Shown: one piece after another, positions 1 to 7,007 of the stretch
Position numbering within the stretch: the stretch's first letter is position 1
Layout of the letters: each line of letters opens with the position of its first letter
Assembly (NCBI RefSeq): GCF_030403745.1
Contig: NZ_JAQMWP010000007.1
Location: forward strand, 452,239-516,238
Origin: Streptomyces sp. S.PB5
GTDB taxonomy: Bacteria; Actinomycetota; Actinomycetes; Streptomycetales; Streptomycetaceae
Length of the DNA: 64,000 bases
Direction of reading: 5' to 3'
Notes under the pieces: model-generated
Seen by the model: only the letters and a program-made list of their open reading frames with translations
What the model was told of the DNA's origin: nothing
Databases searched by the model: none
Position numbers and translations under genes: made by a program

Positions 1-511
1 CACTGCCGTGCGCGTCGATCGCGAGGGCGCCACCGAGGGTGAGGTCGCCGGGGGCGGGCGCGGCGGTGAGTCCGAGGCCGTGCCCCTCCAGGAAGGTCAG
101 CAGGGTCTCCAGGGAGACGCCGGCGCCGGCCCGTACGGCGTGCGGCGCCTCAACGGACAGGCCGGTCAGATGCGTGGTCGTGTCGACGAGCAGCACGGGC
201 GCGTCCGACGCCGTGCCCTCGGTGATCGTCAGCGGGGACCAGCCGTGCGCGTAGCCGCGGGGGCGCACCCGCCAGCCGTTGCGCCAGGCCCAGTTGACGA
301 CGGAGACCACCTGCTCGCCGTCGGCCGGCGCACAGGCCCACAGGCCGTCCGCGGTGATCTCGCCGGCCCAGTTGCGGTACGCCGAGCGGTGGAGGGCGAC
401 GCCGGCCGGGAAGTCCGGCAGTTCCTGCGCGGCCACGGCCGGGTCCGCCGGGAGCAGGGTGAGAGCGGCTGCGCTCAGGAGGAAGCTTCTGCGGGTCCAG
501 TTGTCCGTCAC
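1..511 (-). CDS. FAD-linked oxidase, cholesterol-oxidase-like (N-terminal part)
   Basis: The first 170 residues of a minus-strand gene that runs off the left edge of the window. It starts at GTG 511. Residues 1-30 form a signal peptide with a twin-arginine look (RRSFLLSAA), so the enzyme is probably exported folded with its cofactor. The following sequence resembles the FAD-binding domain of vanillyl-alcohol-oxidase-type flavoenzymes, with the phrases RPRGYAHGWSPLT and GDLTLGGALAIDAHG typical of secreted cholesterol or sugar oxidases. The substrate domain is missing here, so the substrate is inferred only. It is transcribed divergently from the aldo/keto reductase. Confidence 0.75.
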   Translation of the reverse strand, partial: MTDNWTRRSFLLSAAALTLLPADPAVAAQELPDFPAGVALHRSAYRNWAGEITADGLWACAPADGEQVVSVVNWAWRNGWRVRPRGYAHGWSPLTITEGTASDAPVLLVDTTTHLTGLSVEAPHAVRAGAGVSLETLLTFLEGHGLGLTAAPAPGDLTLGGALAIDAHGS

Positions 512-532
512 GGGCACAAGCTAGGGACCGGG

Positions 533-579
533 TTGACAGAGAGCGCTTGTCCGTCGAAATGAATCACTCATGTGAGTGA
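533..579 (+). promoter_or_regulatory. Promoter with palindromic operator before the aldo/keto reductase
   Basis: A perfect -35 hexamer TTGACA (533-538) is followed at 17-20 bp by an AT-rich but poor -10 (about 557-564). The palindrome TCACTCA-TG-TGAGTGA (564-579, 7-bp arms) sits where the transcription start would be. This is the usual place for a repressor site. The direction fits the aldo/keto reductase at 649; the site could also affect the divergent oxidase gene. Cognate regulator unknown. Confidence 0.5.
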
Positions 580-648
580 ATCATCCACAGGTGGCGGGAT
601 GGAGGAGCCCGTTCCGCGTACGTCGGTGACGGATGACAGACTGACGCC

Positions 649-1632
649 ATGGACGAGCGCACTTTCCGCAGGTTGGGTCAGCAGGCATCCGTCGTCGGTC
701 TCGGCACGTGGCAGTTGGGTGCCGACTGGGGAGACGTCGACGACAAGGAAGCCCTTTCGGTACTGGAGGCCGCCGCCGAGTCCGGCGTGACCTTCTTCGA
801 CACCGCCGATGTGTACGGCGACGGACGCAGCGAGCAGACGATCGCCGCGTTCCTGCGGAGCCGGCCCGACCTGCATGTGCTGGTCGCCACCAAGATGGGT
901 CGCCGGGTCGAGCAGCTCCCGGAGAACTACGTTCTCGACAACTTCCGCGCCTGGAACGACCGTTCCCGACGCAACCTCGGCGTCGACCGGCTGGACCTGG
1001 TGCAGCTGCACTGCCCGCCGACCCCGGTCTACTCGACGGACGAGGTGTACGACGCGCTGGACACCCTCGTCGCGGAGGAGCGCATCGCCGCCTACGGCGT
1101 CAGCGTGGAGACCTGCGAGGAGGCCCTGACCGCGATCGCCCGGCCGGGTGTGGCGAGCGTGCAGATCATCTTCAACGCCTTCCGTATGAAGCCGCTGGCC
1201 CAGGTGCTCCCCGCGGCGCAGGAGGCGGGCGTCGGCATCATCGTGCGGGTCCCGCTGGCCTCCGGCCTGCTGTCCGGCAAGTACACCAAGGACACGGTCT
1301 TCCCGGAGAACGACCACCGGACCTACAACCGGCACGGCGAGTCCTTCGACGTCGGCGAGACCTTCTCCGGCGTCGACTACGTGACGGGCGTGGAGGCGGC
1401 CGCCGAGTTCTCCGCCCTCGCGCCCGAGGGGTACACCCCGGCCCAGCTGGCGCTGCGCTGGATCATCCAGCAGCCGGGTGTGACCACCGTGATCCCCGGG
1501 GCCCGCAACCCCGAGCAGGCCCGGGCCAACGCGGCCGCCGCGGCGCTGCCGGAGCTCTCGGACGAGACGCTCGCCGCGATCCGGGACCTCTACGAGCGGC
1601 GGATCAAGGACCAGGTCGAGAGCCGCTGGTAG
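649..1632 (+). CDS. Aldo/keto reductase
   Basis: A 327-residue cytosolic aldo/keto reductase, expected to be an NAD(P)H-dependent carbonyl reductase with a (beta/alpha)8 barrel. The catalytic tetrad is visible: D51 and Y56 in FFDTADVYG, K82 in VATKMG and H121 in LVQLHCPP. The C-terminal phrase VIPGARNPEQARAN matches the NADPH-binding loop of the family. Length is normal. The ATG at 649 has no clear Shine-Dalgarno sequence; a purine-rich GGAGGAG lies about 40 bases upstream, too far to serve. The substrate cannot be read from sequence. A palindrome lies at the promoter, suggesting local repression. Confidence 0.92.
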   Translation: MDERTFRRLGQQASVVGLGTWQLGADWGDVDDKEALSVLEAAAESGVTFFDTADVYGDGRSEQTIAAFLRSRPDLHVLVATKMGRRVEQLPENYVLDNFRAWNDRSRRNLGVDRLDLVQLHCPPTPVYSTDEVYDALDTLVAEERIAAYGVSVETCEEALTAIARPGVASVQIIFNAFRMKPLAQVLPAAQEAGVGIIVRVPLASGLLSGKYTKDTVFPENDHRTYNRHGESFDVGETFSGVDYVTGVEAAAEFSALAPEGYTPAQLALRWIIQQPGVTTVIPGARNPEQARANAAAAALPELSDETLAAIRDLYERRIKDQVESRW

Positions 1633-1690
1633 TCCGGTGGGCGGGGCACCCGGCTGTTTGAACGATCAGACGCCGGGTTACCCGTCCCGC

Positions 1691-2179
1691 ATGGTGCAGG
1701 CAGCCGAAACGCGCACGGGACGTGACGAGACCGAGGACGAGCGCGCCGACCGCATGTGGGGCGAGCTCATGCAGGAGATCCGTGTCGCCCAGATGGGCGT
1801 GCAGATCCTGTTCGGCTTCCTGCTGACCGTCGTCTTCACCCCGAAGTACGCCGACCTCGGGGACACCGAGAAGACCATCTACATCGTGACGGTCGTCCTG
1901 GGCGCCACCGCCACCGGCGCCCTCATCGGCCCGGTCTCCCTGCACCGGCTGGTGTCCGGGCGGCTCATCAAGCCCCGCGCGGTGCAGTGGGCGGCCCGGC
2001 TGACCTTCATCGGCCTGGTGCTGCTGCTCGCCACGACCGGGGCGTCGCTCCTGCTGATCCTCCGGGTCGCCACCCACGACCCGTTCGTGCCCTGGCTGGT
2101 CACCGCGGTGGTCGCCTGGTACCTGGTGTGCTGGTTCCTGCTGCCGCTGTGGGTCAGGCGGCGCTATACGACGGAGTGA
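1691..2179 (+). CDS. DUF6328 family membrane protein
   Basis: A small integral membrane protein of 162 residues from the ATG at 1691. An in-frame GTG at 1637, four bases after the reductase stop, would add 18 residues. I prefer 1691 because the conserved acidic stretch (ETEDERADRMWGELMQEIRVAQ) begins close to it. Four hydrophobic segments follow: QILFGFLLTVVF, IVTVVLGATATGALIGPV, FIGLVLLLATTGASLLLIL and WLVTAVVAWYLVCWFLLPLW. The family occurs widely in Streptomyces and has no known function. The gene overlaps the convergent DUF2238 gene by 26 bases. Confidence 0.75.
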   Translation: MVQAAETRTGRDETEDERADRMWGELMQEIRVAQMGVQILFGFLLTVVFTPKYADLGDTEKTIYIVTVVLGATATGALIGPVSLHRLVSGRLIKPRAVQWAARLTFIGLVLLLATTGASLLLILRVATHDPFVPWLVTAVVAWYLVCWFLLPLWVRRRYTTE

Positions 2180-2816
2180 GACGCGGCGCGGCCGGCCGTC
2201 CGTCGAGCAGCCGGGCCAGTTGCCGGTCGTGCAGCCGACGCCACACCAGCACCGACACGGTGGCGCCGATCAGGGCGCAGAACATGTCCCACTGGGTGTC
2301 CCACACATCGCCCTGGGTGGCCAGGAAGGCGTCCGCCGCCTGACCGCCGGTCACCGCGGCCAGCCACTCCAGCATCTCGAAGACGGCGCTGAAGGCCAGA
2401 CACGCGCACACCGTCAGCGGCGCCAGCCAGCGGCTCCCGCGCAGCGGCGAGGTACGGCTGAGCAGCTCCCGCACCAGCACCGCCGGCACGAAGCCCTGCA
2501 TGAGGTGGCCGAACCGGTCGTAGGGATTGCGCTCCAGGCCCAGTTCGTCGCGCAGCCAGTTCCCGAACGGCACCTCGGCGTAGGTGTAGTGGCCGCCGAT
2601 CAGCAGCACGAGCGCGTGGGCGGCCAGCAGGGCGCACAGCAGATCGGTGAGCGGGAAGCGGCGCCAGGTCAGCACGATCAGCGGCAGGCCGATCAGCACC
2701 CACACCGTCTCCAGGAACCACGTCGTGCGGTCCTGCGGCCCCCAGGCGGAGAGGGCCGCTCCCACGACCACGACTCCGGCGAGAAGAGGGGGCAGAGGGC
2801 GGCGAACTGCTGTCAT
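2154..2816 (-). CDS. DUF2238 / YjdF-like membrane protein
   Basis: A 220-residue polytopic inner-membrane protein of the YjdF (DUF2238) family. Six hydrophobic segments alternate with conserved polar phrases: GGHYTYAEVPFGNWL, RNPYDRFGHLMQGFVPA and the buried acidic FEMLEWLAAVTGG and GDVWDTQWDMFCALIGA. Conserved histidine, aspartate and glutamate residues inside membrane segments hint at an enzyme or transporter, but no function is established. The Shine-Dalgarno sequence AAGGAG (2824-2829) is ideally spaced yet folded into a stem, and a 10-codon upstream frame ends exactly on the start codon; see the leader entry. Confidence 0.88.
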   Translation of the reverse strand: MTAVRRPLPPLLAGVVVVGAALSAWGPQDRTTWFLETVWVLIGLPLIVLTWRRFPLTDLLCALLAAHALVLLIGGHYTYAEVPFGNWLRDELGLERNPYDRFGHLMQGFVPAVLVRELLSRTSPLRGSRWLAPLTVCACLAFSAVFEMLEWLAAVTGGQAADAFLATQGDVWDTQWDMFCALIGATVSVLVWRRLHDRQLARLLDGRPAAPRLTPSYSAA

Positions 2817-2845
2817 TTCGGGGCTCCTTGTCGTCGGAGCCCCAT
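2813..2845 (-). promoter_or_regulatory. Leader hairpin and 10-codon upstream ORF of the DUF2238 gene
   Basis: On the minus strand GGGGCTCC (2843-2836) and GGAGCCCC (2827-2820) form a perfect 8-bp stem with an 8-base loop. Its 3' arm contains the GGAG of the Shine-Dalgarno sequence, so the closed hairpin would block initiation. A frame ATG...TGA (2845-2813, MGLRRQGAPK) spans the hairpin and its TGA overlaps the DUF2238 ATG as ATGA. The uORF has tandem CGA arginine codons but no obvious ribosome site. It could instead be a terminator for the SsgA-like gene, though no T-run follows. Confidence 0.5.
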
Positions 2846-2871
2846 CGTGTCGGCGCGGCCGCCCCCGGGCA

Positions 2872-2887
2872 TGAGTACCGCTACTCA
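2872..2887. repeat. Inverted repeat after the SsgA-like gene
   Basis: TGAGTA-CCGC-TACTCA, a perfect 6-bp-arm inverted repeat, begins three bases beyond the stop codon of the SsgA-like gene. The arms are AT-rich for this genome and no T-run follows, so a protein-binding site is as likely as a weak terminator. Confidence 0.4.
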
Positions 2888-2889
2888 GC

Positions 2890-3321
2890 TCAGCCCCGCG
2901 CGATCACCTCAGCGAGGAAGTCGTCGACCCTGATCTCCTCCTGCCCCGGCAGCACCACGTCGTAGGTACGGCTGAGGAACGACGCGATCGCCGGGGCCCA
3001 CACGAACACCACCGCGTGATGCCGGCCGCCGCCCGGCAGCGGGTCGCCGAGGAACTCCATGCGCAGCTCCCGCTGCGCACCCGACGACACCGGGCGAAGC
3101 CGTACGTCGCCGACACCGACCGGACCGGCCAGCCCCTCGGCGACCATCTCCCGGTCCAGGCGCCACCGGGCCAGCACCCGGCCGTCGAGGCTGAACACCG
3201 CCGTGACGGCGAACGGGTCGTCGGGGTCGTACCCCAGGTGGGCGAGCACGGGGAAGCGGTCCGTGTCGCCCGCCTGGAGCTGTACGACGAAGGTCTTGTG
3301 CACGTAGGGCTTCACGTTCAC
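2890..3321 (-). CDS. SsgA-like sporulation/cell-division protein (SALP)
   Basis: A 143-residue protein of the SsgA-like family, found only in sporulating actinomycetes, where members steer septum placement and peptidoglycan remodelling during sporulation. Family hallmarks are visible: an N-terminal VVQLQAGDTDRFPVLAHLGYDPDDPFAVTAVF segment, LARWRLDREMVAEGL, and the closing LSRTYDVVLPGQEEIRVDDFL. Length (130-145 residues in the family) is normal. It starts at GTG 3321 with GGAGG about ten bases upstream. It stands alone between unrelated genes, as many SALP genes do, so its paralogue class cannot be fixed from context. Confidence 0.9.
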   Translation of the reverse strand: MNVKPYVHKTFVVQLQAGDTDRFPVLAHLGYDPDDPFAVTAVFSLDGRVLARWRLDREMVAEGLAGPVGVGDVRLRPVSSGAQRELRMEFLGDPLPGGGRHHAVVFVWAPAIASFLSRTYDVVLPGQEEIRVDDFLAEVIARG

Positions 3322-3385
3322 GGGGGAGCGCCTCCGGGGAGAACGGGCTTGGTGTCCTCAAGTACCCCTCCCACGCGCGAAATGC

Positions 3386-4417
3386 TCAGTCCTGCGGCTG
3401 ATTTCCGCGAGCTCCGCGCAGCGCGGTGATGCACGCGCCGATGGCCTGCTGCAATTCCTCCAGCTGCGCGACCATGTCGTCCTCGTAGAAGTCCTGCGCG
3501 TCGTCGAAGGTCAGCTCCTCGAAGACCTTCGTGGCCTTCTGGAGGCTGCTGTAGAACTTCGTCCGCCGCTCCTGGACACGGAGTTCGGGATCGGCCTCCA
3601 CGGCCTCGACGACGAGGGTCCTCATGGTGCCGTAGGCCTCGGTGGCCCACTCGCCGGTGTCCTCGTCCTCGTCCAGCTCGTCGAGGAGCGACAGGTGCCG
3701 CTCGGCCTCCTGGCGGAGGTCGGCGGGGGCGTCGACGGTCTGTCCGGCGGGGGTCTTGATCTGGCCGGACTCGGCGATCTGGCGGACGTAGTCGATGCGG
3801 TCGGCGGACCGGCTCTCGGTGGCGACGGCCTTCTTGAGGTCGTCGGTGCGCACCACGTCCCGGGCCAGCTCGGCCTGGAGCTCGGGGTCCTCGCGGACCC
3901 GGTCCAGGAGGGCCTGGCGGGCGGCGCGGGCGGTGGAGGGGTCGGCGAGGATCGCGGCGCGCAGCGCGGTGGGGTTCTCGGCGACCTCCAGCGCCTTCGT
4001 CGGGCGGATCCCCTCGGCCTCGGCCGCCTCGGAGATGGCGGTGCCGCGCTCGGAGCCGGCGCTGTTGCGGGAGACGTAGTAGCTCAGCCACACGTCGGCG
4101 TCCGGCAGCTCCACCTCCTGGCCCGGCGCGATCGCCTCGAAGTGCGGGACGAGACCGTCGTCGGCGGCCCGGTCCCAGGCCTTGTAGTAGCGCATGACAC
4201 GATCCGCGGAGCAGCCCGCGAGCTCGGCGAACTCCTTCGCGGACACCTTCGGCGTCTCGTCCGCGCCCTGGCCGCCGGGCCGCACACTGCGGGCGACCAT
4301 CAGGCCGAAGGCCCATCCACCGGTCCGCGCATAGGCACCGAACTCGCGCGCGTCCCGGGCGACGAGGTCGGACAGGGGCGCGGGTGACGTCTCGGACGGG
4401 GCGATCGCTAGGGTCAC
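3386..4417 (-). CDS. Putative DNA-binding protein of unknown function
   Basis: I do not recognise a named family. The protein has 343 residues from GTG 4417, with AGGAG correctly spaced upstream; the frame is open further upstream but that part overlaps the oxidoreductase gene. Around residues 55-80 KEFAELAGCSADRVMRYYKAWDRA reads like a helix-turn-helix. The middle is alanine- and charge-rich (ENPTALRAAILADPSTARAARQALLDRV), probably helical, and the C-terminal third is acidic (LDELDEDEDTGE, FDDAQDFYEDDM). No membrane segment or signal peptide is present. Three copies of the palindrome core CACAGGTG lie at its start codon and promoter, so an autoregulated DNA-binding protein is a reasonable inference. 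Confidence 0.7.
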   Translation of the reverse strand: MTLAIAPSETSPAPLSDLVARDAREFGAYARTGGWAFGLMVARSVRPGGQGADETPKVSAKEFAELAGCSADRVMRYYKAWDRAADDGLVPHFEAIAPGQEVELPDADVWLSYYVSRNSAGSERGTAISEAAEAEGIRPTKALEVAENPTALRAAILADPSTARAARQALLDRVREDPELQAELARDVVRTDDLKKAVATESRSADRIDYVRQIAESGQIKTPAGQTVDAPADLRQEAERHLSLLDELDEDEDTGEWATEAYGTMRTLVVEAVEADPELRVQERRTKFYSSLQKATKVFEELTFDDAQDFYEDDMVAQLEELQQAIGACITALRGARGNQPQD

Positions 4418-4479
4418 AGGTGACTCTCCTGGGTGGGGGCCGGTCGTGTGCACAGGTGCCCGGTCGTACTGCACAGGTG
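4413..4479. promoter_or_regulatory. Three CACAGGTG-centred palindromes upstream of and over the start codon
   Basis: The core CACAGGTG occurs at 4415-4422, 4451-4458 and 4472-4479. Two copies lie in longer palindromes with an AG centre: GTCAC-AG-GTGAC (4413-4424, covering the GTG start at 4417) and TGCAC-AG-GTGCA (4470-4481); the middle one is TGCAC-AG-GTGCC. The outer two copies are 21 bp apart, two helical turns, and share the preceding CCGGTCGT. A tandem operator for the adjacent gene's own product is the simplest reading. Confidence 0.5.
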
Positions 4480-4492
4480 CAGGGAGGCAGCC

Positions 4493-4523
4493 TATATCCA
4501 CCCATTGGAGATGCTTTGTCAGG
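4493..4523 (-). promoter_or_regulatory. Possible promoter of the putative DNA-binding protein
   Basis: On the minus strand CTGACA (4523-4518) resembles a -35 and the AT-rich GGATATAGG (about 4499-4491) a -10, with spacing of about 17-20 bp depending on the hexamer chosen. Transcription would begin within about ten bases of the CACAGGTG palindromes. The -35 lies close to the 3' end of the oxidoreductase gene. Read by eye; moderate match only. Confidence 0.3.
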
Positions 4524-5508
4524 CCCTGTGTGTCTCGTGGCCGAAGGCGTCGCGGAGAGCGGGCAGCAGCGTCTTCTCCGCCCACTCCAGATACGCCGGC
4601 TGCGACTCGCCGCCGATCTGCACCAGGGCGATCTCGGTGAACCCGGCCTCCGCGTACGGCCGTACCGCCTCGACGAAGTCGTCCGGGTCGTCGCCGCACG
4701 GGATGGAGTCGGCGACGTCGTCCTGCGTCACGAACTGGGTGGCGCCCTCGAAGGAATCGGGGTGCGGCAGCTCGGAGTTGACCTTCCAGCCGCCGCCGAA
4801 CCAGCGGAACTGGGCGTGCGCGCGCTTCACCGCGGTGTCCCGGTCGGGGTCGTGGCAGACCGGGAGCTGGCCGACGCGGGGCTTGCCCGAGCCGCCGTGC
4901 CGGTCGAAGGCGTCGAGGAGTCCCGCCTTCGGCTCGGTCGCGATCACCAGGTCGGCCAGGCGGCCCGCCAGCTCGCAGGACTGCTCGCCGGAGACCGCGA
5001 CACCGAGGGGCGGCGGTTCGTCGGGGAGGTCCCACAGCCGCGCCGACTCCACGTCGAAGTGGGTGCCCCGATGGTTCACATGCCCGCCCCGGAAGAGCGC
5101 CCGGATGATCTCCACCGCCTCCTGGAGCATCTCGTGCCGCACATCCGCGGACGGCCAACCGCCGCCCACCACATGCTCGTTGAGATTCTCCCCCGAACCG
5201 AGCCCCAGCCGGAACCGGCCCTCGGAGAGCAGCTGCATCGTCGCGGCCTTCTGGGCCACCACGGCGGGGTGGTAGCGGAAGGTCGGACAGGTCACGTACG
5301 TCATGAGCGGGATGCGTGTCGTCGCCTGCGCAGCCGCGCCCAGCACACTCCACGCGTAGGGCGAGTGACCCTGCGAGCGCAGCCACGGAAAGTAGTGGTC
5401 CGAGGTCACGGAGAAGTCGAAGCCGGCCTCCTCGGCCCGCACCACATGGTCGACGAGGTCACGAGGGCCCGCCTGCTCGGTCATCATCGTGTATCCGATT
5501 TGCACCAT
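4519..5508 (-). CDS. LLM-class F420-dependent oxidoreductase
   Basis: A 329-residue flavin/F420-dependent enzyme of the luciferase-like monooxygenase superfamily, subgroup related to F420-dependent glucose-6-phosphate dehydrogenase. Diagnostic phrases are IGYTMMTEQAGPRDLVDHVVRAEEAGFDFSVTSDHYFPW at the N-terminus, PLMTYVTCPTFRYHPAVVAQKAATM and GRFRLGLGSGENLNEHV, which bind the deazaflavin cofactor. Streptomyces make F420, so use of F420H2 for hydride transfer is expected; the substrate is unknown. I place the start at ATG 5508 because the following codons are the conserved beta-strand 1; the frame is open upstream. It is divergent from the serine hydrolase at 5592. Confidence 0.88.
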   Translation of the reverse strand: MVQIGYTMMTEQAGPRDLVDHVVRAEEAGFDFSVTSDHYFPWLRSQGHSPYAWSVLGAAAQATTRIPLMTYVTCPTFRYHPAVVAQKAATMQLLSEGRFRLGLGSGENLNEHVVGGGWPSADVRHEMLQEAVEIIRALFRGGHVNHRGTHFDVESARLWDLPDEPPPLGVAVSGEQSCELAGRLADLVIATEPKAGLLDAFDRHGGSGKPRVGQLPVCHDPDRDTAVKRAHAQFRWFGGGWKVNSELPHPDSFEGATQFVTQDDVADSIPCGDDPDDFVEAVRPYAEAGFTEIALVQIGGESQPAYLEWAEKTLLPALRDAFGHETHRA

Positions 5509-5591
5509 AAGGCGCGAGTCCCCGGGCTGCGGGAGCGAAAACGGCTCGCGGGCGTCTGGATCATGGCCGGATCGCCGTGGAGGATGACCGT

Positions 5592-7007
5592 ATGAGTGTT
5601 CGCCCCCTGCCCACGAGCACCCCGTCCGCCGAGGGCGTCGACGCGACCGGTGTCCACGCCCTCCTCGACGCCCTCGAAGCCGCACCGGACATCGAACCGC
5701 ACAGCCTGATGGTCCTGCGCCACGGCAAGGTCGTGGCCTGCGGCTGGTGGGCGCCGTACACCGCCGACCGCCTCCATCTGCTGTACTCGCTCAGCAAGAG
5801 CTTCACCGCGACGGCCGCCGCCTTCGCCGTCGCCGAGGGACTGCTGCGGCTCGACGACACGGTGATCTCGTACTTCCCGGAGTTCGACGCCGACATCACC
5901 GACCCGCGCAGCCGCGCGATGCTCGTGCGGCATGTCACGACGATGGCCAGCGGCCACGAGGCCGAGACCCATGACCGGGCACTGGCGGCCGACCGCGAGG
6001 AGCCGGTGCGCGGCTTCCTCCTGCTGCCGCCGGACCGCGACCCCGGCACGGTCTTCGCCTACAACCAGCCCACCACCTACACCCTCGCCGCGATCGTCCA
6101 GCGGGTGACCGGACAGTCCCTCACCGACTATCTGCGTCCGCGCCTCTTCGACCCCCTCGGCATCGGGGACGTGGCGTGGGTGGCGGACCGGACCGGACGC
6201 CAGCTGGGCTTCAGCGGGCTGCACGCCACCACGGACGCGATCGCCCGGCTCGGCCAGCTGTATCTCCGGGGCGGAGTGTGGGAGGGCGAGCGGCTGCTGC
6301 CCGAGGGATGGGTCGAGGAGGCGACCCGACCGCACATCCGCAACAGCGACGAGGGAGGGTGGGCCGACTGGCGGCAGGGCTACGGCTTCCAGTTCTGGAT
6401 GTCCCGGCACGGCTACCGCGGCGACGGGGCGTACGGGCAGTACTGCCTGGTGCTGCCCGAGCAGGACGCGGTGGTCGCGTTCACCGGCGACACCGAGCAG
6501 ATGCAGGCGGTGCTGGACCTGGTCTGGGAGCACCTGCTCCCCGCGTTCGGCGCCGCGCCGCTGTCCGGGCGCGAGGCGGCGGACACCGCGCTCGCCGAGC
6601 GGATGTCCCGGCTCGCGCTGCCACCGGCCGCGGGCAAGGCCGCGACCCTGAAGGAGACGGCCGTGTTCACGCCGTACGACGGTGGCTGCGAGGGCTTGCC
6701 CAAGCTCACGGCGGTCGAGGTGGACGAGGAGGGCCGGTCCCTGACCCTCGTCGAGGACGGCCGGCGGCTGGAACTGCGGTTCGGTGAACCCGGCTGGACC
6801 GTCACCGAAGGACCGGTGCCCGCCGCCGTGAGCGGGGGATGGACCGACGAGGACACCCTCGTCCTCGACGTGGCACTGCTGGAGACACCGCACCACGTGG
6901 ACCTGTCCTGCTCGCTCACGGACCGGACGTTCACCGCGAAGTGGCGCACGCAGCCGCTGCACAGCTCCCGGATCCGGGCGATGTGCGCACCCCGGGACTC
7001 AGCCTGA
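5592..7007 (+). CDS. Serine hydrolase, beta-lactamase (class C-like) family
   Basis: A 471-residue serine hydrolase of the beta-lactamase/penicillin-binding fold. The nucleophile motif SxxK is S66-L-S-K69 in LYSLSKSF, and a YN motif follows in FAYNQPTTY. No signal peptide is evident, so unlike DD-peptidases it probably acts in the cytoplasm as an esterase or amidase-like enzyme. About 100 extra C-terminal residues form a separate beta-rich region (TPYDGGCEGLPKLTAVEVDEE...). The ATG at 5592 has GGAGG nine bases upstream, better than the in-frame GTG at 5577. The last nine bases overlap the convergent pseudokinase gene. Confidence 0.88.
   Translation: MSVRPLPTSTPSAEGVDATGVHALLDALEAAPDIEPHSLMVLRHGKVVACGWWAPYTADRLHLLYSLSKSFTATAAAFAVAEGLLRLDDTVISYFPEFDADITDPRSRAMLVRHVTTMASGHEAETHDRALAADREEPVRGFLLLPPDRDPGTVFAYNQPTTYTLAAIVQRVTGQSLTDYLRPRLFDPLGIGDVAWVADRTGRQLGFSGLHATTDAIARLGQLYLRGGVWEGERLLPEGWVEEATRPHIRNSDEGGWADWRQGYGFQFWMSRHGYRGDGAYGQYCLVLPEQDAVVAFTGDTEQMQAVLDLVWEHLLPAFGAAPLSGREAADTALAERMSRLALPPAAGKAATLKETAVFTPYDGGCEGLPKLTAVEVDEEGRSLTLVEDGRRLELRFGEPGWTVTEGPVPAAVSGGWTDEDTLVLDVALLETPHHVDLSCSLTDRTFTAKWRTQPLHSSRIRAMCAPRDSA

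Noticed and set aside
8..562. A 184-codon plus-strand open frame at the left edge
   Set aside because: It is antisense to the FAD oxidase gene; low-complexity Gly/Arg-rich product typical of shadow frames in GC-rich DNA.
2820..2843. Terminator reading of the 8-bp hairpin before the DUF2238 gene
   Set aside because: No T-run and it holds the downstream ribosome site, so a leader control element is the better reading; a terminator role is not excluded.
3386..5386. A 666-codon minus-strand frame covering the HTH protein and part of the F420 enzyme gene
   Set aside because: Only the part from GTG 4417 reads as a natural protein and has a ribosome site; the first 323 codons are a shadow of the oxidoreductase gene.
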